Source: Bryobacterales bacterium KBS 96 (GTDB lineage Bacteria > Acidobacteriota > Terriglobia > Bryobacterales > Bryobacteraceae). From it: DNA of 64,000 nucleotides. The position numbers were made by a program, and so were the translations under genes. Below the pieces are notes generated by a model. That model did no database searches, was not told the DNA's origin, and saw only the letters and a program-made list of their open reading frames with translations. Shown here in pieces: positions 57,447 to 64,000 of the stretch (the first letter of the stretch is position 1; every line of letters starts with the position of its first letter). The stretch lies in NCBI GenBank assembly GCA_000381625.1, contig KB906767.1, positions 1,590,629-1,654,628 on the forward strand. The letters are read 5' to 3'.

Positions 57447-58934
57447 TCACTGTTTGGCTAACGTGACGATCGCCACGCCCAGCCCGTGCAACGTATATGT
57501 TTCGGCCTTTAGCGGTCGCGTTTCGGGTGGATTGGCTTTTGTGGTTTGATCCACAAATTGCACCTGCTCCGCTGGCCCAGGCAGTTTGATTAAGAAGTTG
57601 CGATTTCGCTTATTCACCAGCAGCAATTTGTGCGCGCCATCGTGAGTGATGAAACCAAGGGCGTAAACGTACGGACTTCCGCTCGAAGTCTCAACCAACT
57701 GATCGCCGGGAGAGAAGTTACTTTTCAATAGTTCGAGCACTCGATAACGCGGGTTCGGAGCCCCAGTGTTCCAATTCACCATTGAGACACTTGGAAACTG
57801 CGTCGGATATCCCACCAGTTGCGATTCGCCGGCCACGTCGATGCCCAACGTTGCGAGATTTCCGAAGACGTAAGCGTAGGTCGCGCCGGACAGATTCCAA
57901 TACGAAGCTGGAATTGGTTTCGTTACATGTCCCGGTTTGCCCTGCGAGAGATCGTCGGCCGATATGGACCCGATTTCGTCGACCGTCGTCTCCGTCGACG
58001 GAGAGAGGCGCTGCCGGATTGCATCGACGTACCGGGTGCTGGCAATGAAGCGGTCCGCCTGGTCGAAGAACGTGTATTGCTGTATCTCTAGCGATTGATC
58101 GGGCGTGGGAACCGCATAGAAATGGTAGGAAATCATGTCCAGCGGGATACCGGGCTTATGATTTCGTGGATTCAGAAAATACTCAAACATGTGCGGATCG
58201 TCCGAAGGAAAAGCCAGCGCCAACCCGACAAATTTCATGGCAGGCGCAACGCGCTTGATCGCGGAGACAATCGCATCGTAGCGGGCCGTATACTGCTCAG
58301 GAGTCATGTGATGCTCGATATCGATTTCGTTGAGCACCTCCCAATAAGGGATATTGAAGTGATGTCCGGATTCGTGGCGCTGGCCCAATTCATCCGTGAA
58401 ACCTCCGTCTACGTACCAGCCCACCAGACGCGCAAAGTAGTCACCCAGTTCTTTCATGGATGGATCGCGAAGTTCAGTCCCTTGCGTGTAGTCCCAAACT
58501 GCCTGATTCGGATCTTGCGGGTAAGCAACGGGCTTGGGGGTTGTGAACATCCAGGCCGGTATGGTGCTGAAATTCAGAATGACTTTATGCCCCTTGGTGG
58601 CATTCAGGAAGTCGAGCGTCATCGGATCGATAAGCGAAAAATCCCAGGACGTCTTGCCGTTCGCGGGCGGTTCGAGTTCCGCTACGCCCAACCGCGGATA
58701 AGGAAGCCACGGCACATAGCGCACATATTCGGCGCCTAATGTCCGCAGATCGGAAAACACGCGGTCGTGAATTTTCGATCCGCGCCGCAGCGGCGGGTTC
58801 ACAACAACCTGGAGTGTCGCGGTCGTGCGCGATATTCGAGTTACTTTATCCCAGTGAATATCGACCTTCTGTGCGAAGGCAAATTGCGTGATTCCCAAAG
58901 AGCAGAACAGAAGCACGCCAATGTTTCGAATCAT
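57447..58934 (-). CDS. Secreted GH39-like glycosidase
   Basis: 495 residues with a signal peptide (IGVLLFCSLGITQFAFAQ). The barrel runs in normal order: LRTLGAEYVRYVPWLPYPRL (strands 1-2), KVILNFSTIPAWMF (strand 3), YFARLVGWYVDGG (helix), IPYWEVLNEIDIEHHM with the acid/base Glu (strand 4), and ETTVDEIGSI with the candidate nucleophile Glu (strand 7). A C-terminal beta domain follows (GAHKLLLVNKRNRNFLIKLP). Activity on xylosides, arabinosides or related sugars is plausible. It is the last gene of the minus-strand sugar locus, 27 bases after the isomerase-like gene. Confidence 0.8.
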   Translation of the reverse strand: MIRNIGVLLFCSLGITQFAFAQKVDIHWDKVTRISRTTATLQVVVNPPLRRGSKIHDRVFSDLRTLGAEYVRYVPWLPYPRLGVAELEPPANGKTSWDFSLIDPMTLDFLNATKGHKVILNFSTIPAWMFTTPKPVAYPQDPNQAVWDYTQGTELRDPSMKELGDYFARLVGWYVDGGFTDELGQRHESGHHFNIPYWEVLNEIDIEHHMTPEQYTARYDAIVSAIKRVAPAMKFVGLALAFPSDDPHMFEYFLNPRNHKPGIPLDMISYHFYAVPTPDQSLEIQQYTFFDQADRFIASTRYVDAIRQRLSPSTETTVDEIGSISADDLSQGKPGHVTKPIPASYWNLSGATYAYVFGNLATLGIDVAGESQLVGYPTQFPSVSMVNWNTGAPNPRYRVLELLKSNFSPGDQLVETSSGSPYVYALGFITHDGAHKLLLVNKRNRNFLIKLPGPAEQVQFVDQTTKANPPETRPLKAETYTLHGLGVAIVTLAKQ

Positions 58935-58961
58935 TAGTCCTCCGGTTTGTGGCGTAGCGAG

Positions 58962-60440
58962 TCAGCAGACACGAACGGCCTCCATTTTGAGTAAGTGAGC
59001 GAGCTTTTCCAGCTTGCTCGCAATGTGGCCAATTCCGATCGCGCAATGATGCGCCGGACCCTGAGCATTCCAATAGTCGATAAATCGCCGTGCTCCGATC
59101 GAGAACCGGTAGCGGCTGTTTGTATTGCCGATTTCGAGAATGGGTCCCGCAACTGACTCGGCCTCGGCAATCAAAAGCTTTAATCGGCCATCCGCAGTTT
59201 GAACAACGGACAGCATGGTGACGGGGCCGTGCTTCACGGACATTTCCACCGAGAGCCCGCGGCCCACTTTGCCGTGGTAAACCGATAAGGGCCGGACCTT
59301 GGTTTTGCCTTGAGCGATCGCGAGGTGGCCGGGACCATCGTGCCCCATCAGCACTACGTCATCCGCGAAATCAATCGCATAGTATTCGGTGAACGATCCG
59401 CCGCTTTGGAAGGCGTCCATGATTTTCATGGCCTGGGCGTTCTTGACTTCGTACTCGCCGGCGACGGGGATGCCCCGGGCGGTTAATAGGCTCGTTCCAA
59501 GAATAATAGAGCTAATGGCGTGCTCGTTCGCCGCATTGCCTTCTCCCTTGTAGTAGTAGGCCAGCGATCCCAGATCGTGCTTTTCAACGAGTCTGTCAAG
59601 CGCCAATGATGTTCGTGCCGCGCGCTCCAGTTCGTCCGGCGAACAGTCCGGCTGGACATCGAATGCCTCGAAAAATTCACTTACCCGGCTTTGAATGTCC
59701 GAATCGACCACTTGTTCGCGGAGCGCGGCTAGCTCATCGACTTCGAGGAGTTCGATATGCCCTCCGAATGCGGCGCAATGCTGCGTCAGATCCGAGTAGA
59801 TGTCGAGCATCCCCCCGTAATAATGCCCCATCAACCCAAGCCGGTTGTGCTCCATGACTTGAGCAACAGCCGCCGCTTCCACCCATTCCTCGATTTCGTT
59901 CGACGCCACAGGATCGTTTTCCAGCGTGCCAGTTACTTGAAAGAACGGAATGCGACAGCGCTCGAAAACATTCGCGATCTCAGGCACGGGACACGCCTGG
60001 CACCAGGCCAGCCACTCCCCCGTCATCTGCCGCCGGTCCCGCAACCGATTGAAGGACGCATAATCGATGGCGACTCCCGGGGCCAGATTCAAAATGATGA
60101 CCGGCACTTTGGCGCGTCTAACAACCGGAAGCACGGTAGAGGAAAGCGCGTAGGTCGTGACGTGCAGAAAGATGAGATCGACGTCCGCTTCACAAAACCG
60201 GTGTCCGGCTTCGAGAGCTTTCTGAGGAGTATCGACCAAACCCAGGTTCACCACTTGTGCGCCGGATTGAGCAAGGCGCTGCTCCACACGAGCGATGTAG
60301 CCCTTGAGCCGTTCCTCAAGCCCTGGAAATTGCGGCCAATAGGCATCCAGGCCGATGCCGAACAGTCCGACCCGCAGGGCATAACGCCCGCTGGTGCGCG
60401 GCGGCACGGCGCGTTTCATCATTTCTGCCGCGTTATTCAC
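58962..60440 (-). CDS. L-arabinose/L-fucose isomerase-like protein
   Basis: 492 residues. The first half has repeated Rossmann-type strands (RVGLFGIGLDAYWPQFPGLE; VDLIFLHVTTYALSSTVLPV; RLGLMGHYYGGMLDIYSDLT) as in the FucI/AraA superfamily. The second half carries the metal-site candidates: Glu in YYYKGEGNAANEHA, Glu in VAGEYEVKNAQAM, His in LMGHDGPGHLAIA and His in GPAHHCAIGIGH, in the order known for AraA. It should interconvert an aldose and ketose using Mn. The sugar is uncertain; the GH78 and GH39-like neighbours suggest a deoxyhexose or pentose released from plant polysaccharides. Confidence 0.83.
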   Translation of the reverse strand: MNNAAEMMKRAVPPRTSGRYALRVGLFGIGLDAYWPQFPGLEERLKGYIARVEQRLAQSGAQVVNLGLVDTPQKALEAGHRFCEADVDLIFLHVTTYALSSTVLPVVRRAKVPVIILNLAPGVAIDYASFNRLRDRRQMTGEWLAWCQACPVPEIANVFERCRIPFFQVTGTLENDPVASNEIEEWVEAAAVAQVMEHNRLGLMGHYYGGMLDIYSDLTQHCAAFGGHIELLEVDELAALREQVVDSDIQSRVSEFFEAFDVQPDCSPDELERAARTSLALDRLVEKHDLGSLAYYYKGEGNAANEHAISSIILGTSLLTARGIPVAGEYEVKNAQAMKIMDAFQSGGSFTEYYAIDFADDVVLMGHDGPGHLAIAQGKTKVRPLSVYHGKVGRGLSVEMSVKHGPVTMLSVVQTADGRLKLLIAEAESVAGPILEIGNTNSRYRFSIGARRFIDYWNAQGPAHHCAIGIGHIASKLEKLAHLLKMEAVRVC

Positions 60441-60527
60441 TGTAACTCTCGTCGCGTCGTATCATGATTCACTCTGTTGAAGTGTCCGATCGATTGATGT
60501 ATCCCCTCCATTGAAGGCGCCGGTAAA

Positions 60528-60800
60528 AACGTCCGCTCCATCACGGCCGCGGTTCGGTGCTGGTGACCGGGCATTACACGGCCTCCGGAAAACTCGCTTG
60601 CTGACGCAAGGCGGCTCTGAGTGGAGGCAAGCTGGAAACGGAGCCGCCGCACGTCAGTGCGCGGGTTGTGCGGGTGCCCGAACTCGCTTCTTGACAGTCG
60701 CGGTTCGGTGCTGGCACGCCGCACGTCTTCGTCGGATTCTGCGGCACGCGGGCTCATAGGTACTTCCTGACGATCGCGGTTCGGTGCTGGGGAGAAACCG
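60528..60800. repeat. Repeat field: family A units and composite repeat copy 2
   Basis: Family A units lie at about 60528-60562, 60698-60720 and 60768-60790 (TCGCGGTTCGGTGCTGG in each of the last two). Between them, 60546-60665 is the inverted counterpart of 9411-9530, with a 44-base core at 60574-60617. The 363-base gap between the isomerase-like and GH78 genes contains nothing else. Confidence 0.8.
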
Positions 60801-60803
60801 TCT

Positions 60804-63545
60804 TCATTCCTTTTGGTGTGCTCCAGGTTCCTGGGAATTCTTGGCAAAGCCTGCCACCACGAAATCGTAGTGGCCTGACCTAATACGGAATACGGTTCGC
60901 CCGTGCTCCTGCCGAAGAAACTGGACGTTTGGATCGCGGGAAGCCGAGACTTGCTTTGTAGATGCGGCAGGAAGATGCAGATCCGCGGAGATGCCCGGCG
61001 GAATGTCGAGGCTGAGACGAAACACCTTGCCGTCAACACGCCAGTTGACAGATACCGGACCACGGAACGTGTCCCACGACGCAGTCACCGATTGCAAATC
61101 GCCCACAGGCGTGGGATCGATTACGATATGCCGTAGACCGGGGATGTTTGGATCGGGACGAATGCCGGCAAGCCCACCATAGAACCACTCTTCGATATGG
61201 CCGAGCATTAAATGATTCTGCGAGCTGTCCGGATTCGCATCCCAAGCTTCCGTCAGGGAGGTGGCGCCGGCGGCGATTTGGGCGGCATAGCTGGGAGGCG
61301 TTTTTTCCGTCGCCATGTCGAAGATGACATCGCTTCGCCCTGCGTTCATAAGCGCCTCGATGACATATCGATAGCCGACGTCTCCGGCAGTCGTATGATT
61401 GCCAGCGGCGCGGATGCTTTCCACAAGCTTCTCTAACAGGGCGCTCCGGCTAGATTGCGGAACGAGACCGATGACCAGCGGCATGGCTAGAGAAGTCTGG
61501 CTGCCGGTCGCGCAGTTTTCGGCCTCGGGCTGATAGAAGGCCTTTTGAAAAGCAGCCGTCTCGCCCGCCGCTTGGGCCACGAAGGACTTCGTATCCGCTT
61601 CACGGTCGAGCAGGCGCGCCGTCTTTCGCATCACGTTGAGGTCCTCCACATACGTCGCCGTCGCAGTCACGCCTTGCGGGGTCAATTTCGACGGCCCCGG
61701 AGGACCGGGCGCAATGTCGTACCAATCGCCTAACCCATACGTCAGCAGGCCATCGTTCGTCCGTGATTGCAGATAGTCTACGTATCGCCGCATGGTTCGA
61801 TACGCGTCGGTGAGGGGCTGCTTATCTCCATACCACTGCCAGGCAAACCATGGCAGCATAATGCCGGCGCTCCCCCACTCAGGCGAATCGCGAAAGCCGC
61901 CGGAGAATTCGACGTACTCCGGCGCGATATCGGGTATCAATCCGGAAGTAGTTTGCGCTTCGCGTATGTCGCGAATCACCTTAGGAAGAAAGTTACGAAG
62001 ATCCCAATCGTAAAGAAGCGACGGACCCATCAAGTACGACACTTCCAGCCATCCCAGCTTCTCGCGATGAGGGCAATCCGTAAGCACATGCTGAAGGTTA
62101 CTCTTGGCGGCCACGTCAATCAGACGATGAATTTCATTGAGAGTCTTGTTCGAGGAGGAAAACCGGCCTGTTTGTTCGACATCTAGATATAAAAACTGGC
62201 CACGAAGGCTGTGGAGCACTGGAATGCCCGTCCGCTTCGCGGACTCGGGAGCGGCGCCATCCACTTGTACATACCGGAATCCGTAATAAGAAAAACGAGG
62301 CGACCACTTTTCCGTTCCGGAGCCTCGAAGAATATAAGTGAAGTAAGTCGGCCCTCCGCCGGAAGATCGCTGACTTACCATGCCCGACGAATCGACCAAC
62401 TCTCCCGGAGTTAATCGAACGCTTGCGCCCGCGGGTCCGGACACTACGATCTCCGGCCATCCCGCGAAATTCTGGCCCAGGTCGTAAACGAAAACTCCCG
62501 GTTTCGGCTCACTCACGCGCACGGGGTCGAACGTTTCGCGCACTCTTGCAGGCGGACTAAAGTCAGCCGTCAGAAGGCCGCCCGGAGCCTCGGTATTTCC
62601 AGCTTTGGCCCATCCGGAATCGTCAAATCCCGGACGATCCCATCCTTGCGGTTCCCGGCGCGCGTCGAAGTCTTCTCCACCGTACGTGTCGGAAAACATG
62701 ATCGGACCGTCATGAACCTTCCACGACAAATTGGTGGCTATATCGGTCGAGCTACCGTCGTTGAATTCCAGGTGTACTTGCAACCACAAGCGGGGCGCTC
62801 CGAACGATCCTGTATATTTCGCGTACCGCCCACCCACTACGTTGTAAAATCCATTTCCAAGCATCACTCCAATCGCGTTGGCGCCGGGCCTGAGCAACTT
62901 TGTAACATCGTAAGATTCGTAATAGACGGTCTCGCGGAAATTAGTCCAAGCGGGCGCCAAAACATCATTTCCTACCTTCGCGCCATCGATTCGAAGCTCA
63001 TCGAACCCCAGGCCCGAAACGAAAGCAAGCGCGCGCCGCAACGGCCGATTAACAACAAATTCATGCCGAAACAACGGCATTGGGCCAGAGCGAAGCACAT
63101 TGGTTGGAGTCGAGATCCATCCGCCTTTCCGGTCGCGCACGTCCGTGATGCCCATCGTCCATTCAGCAGGTTCAGTCCATGCCGAAGCGCCGCCGAGCGC
63201 CGACCACACACGCACTTTCCACCAGCAGTGCTGAAACGAGCGCAGCGGCGCGCCCGCGTATGGAACCCATGCAGTTTCGGAGGAAGCAACTCGTCCGGAA
63301 CCCCACAGATCGCCGACGCCCGACCGGAGTTTCGCGGCGCTGCCGGCAACCAGGATTTCATAGGCTGTCTGCGAATCGCCGCGGTTGTCTGAATTCAGCT
63401 TCCAGCTAAGACGTGGATTGGCAGCCTCGATGCCAACGGGATCGCGCCGAGCGCCGCATTCCAATTGATAGGCGGTCAGTCCCGCGGCCCATGCGCTCCC
63501 AAAAGACAGCGCCGTGGCGGCGATGAACCATCTTGCAACCATCAA
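60804..63545 (-). CDS. Secreted GH78 alpha-L-rhamnosidase
   Basis: 913 residues with a signal peptide (ARWFIAATALSFGSAWAAGL). N-terminal beta domains contain LECGARRDPVGIEAANPRLS then WKLNS and AYEILVAGSAAKL, followed by the concanavalin-like and Ig-like modules (GLGFDELRIDGAKVGNDVLA). The (alpha/alpha)6 barrel carries LTDCPHREKLGWLEVSYLMG, equivalent to the GH78 catalytic D-C-P-x-R-E-x-x-GW motif with the general acid, and GLLTYGLGDWYDIAPG. AATSLTEAWDANPDSSQNHL and MLGHIEEWFYGGLAGIRPD are further family landmarks. It removes terminal alpha-L-rhamnose from pectin-like or glycoside substrates. It overlaps the upstream TPR gene by 4 bases. Confidence 0.92.
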   Translation of the reverse strand: MMVARWFIAATALSFGSAWAAGLTAYQLECGARRDPVGIEAANPRLSWKLNSDNRGDSQTAYEILVAGSAAKLRSGVGDLWGSGRVASSETAWVPYAGAPLRSFQHCWWKVRVWSALGGASAWTEPAEWTMGITDVRDRKGGWISTPTNVLRSGPMPLFRHEFVVNRPLRRALAFVSGLGFDELRIDGAKVGNDVLAPAWTNFRETVYYESYDVTKLLRPGANAIGVMLGNGFYNVVGGRYAKYTGSFGAPRLWLQVHLEFNDGSSTDIATNLSWKVHDGPIMFSDTYGGEDFDARREPQGWDRPGFDDSGWAKAGNTEAPGGLLTADFSPPARVRETFDPVRVSEPKPGVFVYDLGQNFAGWPEIVVSGPAGASVRLTPGELVDSSGMVSQRSSGGGPTYFTYILRGSGTEKWSPRFSYYGFRYVQVDGAAPESAKRTGIPVLHSLRGQFLYLDVEQTGRFSSSNKTLNEIHRLIDVAAKSNLQHVLTDCPHREKLGWLEVSYLMGPSLLYDWDLRNFLPKVIRDIREAQTTSGLIPDIAPEYVEFSGGFRDSPEWGSAGIMLPWFAWQWYGDKQPLTDAYRTMRRYVDYLQSRTNDGLLTYGLGDWYDIAPGPPGPSKLTPQGVTATATYVEDLNVMRKTARLLDREADTKSFVAQAAGETAAFQKAFYQPEAENCATGSQTSLAMPLVIGLVPQSSRSALLEKLVESIRAAGNHTTAGDVGYRYVIEALMNAGRSDVIFDMATEKTPPSYAAQIAAGATSLTEAWDANPDSSQNHLMLGHIEEWFYGGLAGIRPDPNIPGLRHIVIDPTPVGDLQSVTASWDTFRGPVSVNWRVDGKVFRLSLDIPPGISADLHLPAASTKQVSASRDPNVQFLRQEHGRTVFRIRSGHYDFVVAGFAKNSQEPGAHQKE

Positions 63546-64000
63546 CGGTCCTGGCCCGCCCGCGCCGGTTCGGAATCAAGCTCCTGCCTGGTTACTTCCG
63601 AGGGCGGCAATGAGTCCTGGCGGCTTGCTTTTTCCGCCCGTAACCGCCGGAAAGCCGCAAGGGCCTTCTCCTGATCCGCCACGTTGCCGAGTGCCTTATA
63701 AGCTTGGGACAACCGATAGTAAGTAACTTCGTTGTTCGGGTTCAATGCGCTGGCGCGTTGCAACTCAGGAAGCGCGCCGCCGGGCTTTCCGGAGGCGAGC
63801 AGAACCGCCGCGATTCCTAAGCGAGCTTCCTCGAAATCGGGATAGTACTTCAGAGCTTGATCGAAGAATGTTTGCGCTTTGTCGAGTTGTCCCGATTTAC
63901 GATAGATTTCAGCCACCTCATAAGCCGCATTGGCATTCGTAGGATCAAATTCGAGTTCTTGTTCGAATTCCTTCAGGGCTTGTGGCGTATCGTCCACGTT
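63542..64000 (-). CDS. TPR-repeat protein, C-terminal part (runs off the window)
   Basis: The minus frame is open to the window edge, so the N terminus lies outside; the Met at 63997 is probably internal. Three tetratricopeptide repeats are visible: LKEFEQELEFDPTNANAAYE with VAEIYRKSGQLDKAQTFFDQ, ALKYYPDFEEARLGIAAVLL, and ASALNPNNEVTYYRLSQAYK then ALGNVADQEKAL. A charged tail rich in Arg, Ser and Glu follows. It is likely a protein-protein interaction module. The stop overlaps the GH78 start (ATGA), so the rhamnosidase is translated with it. Confidence 0.8.
   Translation of the reverse strand, partial: NVDDTPQALKEFEQELEFDPTNANAAYEVAEIYRKSGQLDKAQTFFDQALKYYPDFEEARLGIAAVLLASGKPGGALPELQRASALNPNNEVTYYRLSQAYKALGNVADQEKALAAFRRLRAEKASRQDSLPPSEVTRQELDSEPARAGQDR

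Noticed and set aside
9291-60800. Possible CRISPR array from the many regular repeats
   Set aside because: Repeats are scattered, palindromic, variable in length and without regular unique spacers; no cas gene is present.
60437-61063. Minus-strand frame of 208 codons overlapping the GH78 gene
   Set aside because: It is partly antisense or frame-shifted GH78 sequence and partly translated family A repeats (TEPRLSRSEFG).

Overview
The window looks like an acidobacterial chromosome segment, probably from the Solibacter/Bryobacter side of the phylum. The reasons are an acidobacterial-type vWFA protein, an ADOP-type orphan ABC permease, paired carboxypeptidase-regulatory-domain secreted proteins, many glycoside hydrolases, and dense fields of small palindromic repeats whose accidental translation reads TEPRPSGRGP. 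This placement is from family recognition only; no rRNA gene is present. No CRISPR array was seen.

Layout. (1) 1-7761, minus strand: a nucleotide-sugar/glycan operon with two glycosyltransferases, a nucleotidyltransferase, a methyltransferase, a GH39-like protein whose barrel halves appear permuted, two sugar-nucleotide epimerases and a B12-type radical SAM enzyme. (2) 7896-9197: an SDR oxidoreductase and a small coiled-coil protein, then a repeat field. (3) 9654-14923: a vWA protein coupled to two related secreted proteins that share a CxC-DGR motif, and a divergent outer-membrane-barrel-like protein. (4) 14994-16712: a 1.6 kb degenerate element bounded by a 41-nt copy of the 5' half of tRNA-Ile(CAU) and the intact tRNA. 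(5) 16724-27990: mixed housekeeping and secreted genes (AsmA-like, carboxypeptidase-regulatory pair, siroheme dehydrogenase, ogt, phosphohexomutase, NmrA-like, a glycosidase).

(6) 27996-45777 is a complete Tad/Flp pilus locus: cpaB-cpaC, tadG-tadE, a PilZ-TadE fusion, tadC, tadB, cpaF, cpaE, the prepilin peptidase gene, and a separate flp pilin. Two DUF192 genes, a 31-residue membrane protein and a TonB-like protein are embedded in it. Three transcription-unit starts in this locus carry sequences with the -24/-12 (sigma-54) spacing, and a sigma-54 activator gene lies about 6 kb from flp. (7) 43604-51220: three large polytopic membrane proteins, at least two of them GT-C-like glycosyltransferases, with a GT2 enzyme and a methyltransferase around flp, possibly for glycosylation of pilin or another surface polymer. 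(8) 52587-64000: the activator's upstream region, a gene relic, a secreted RraA-like protein, the ADOP permease, and a minus-strand sugar locus (TPR protein, GH78 rhamnosidase, arabinose/fucose-isomerase-like enzyme, GH39-like glycosidase).

Intergenic space is colonised by at least four palindromic repeat families. Two of them lie inside reading frames without breaking them.
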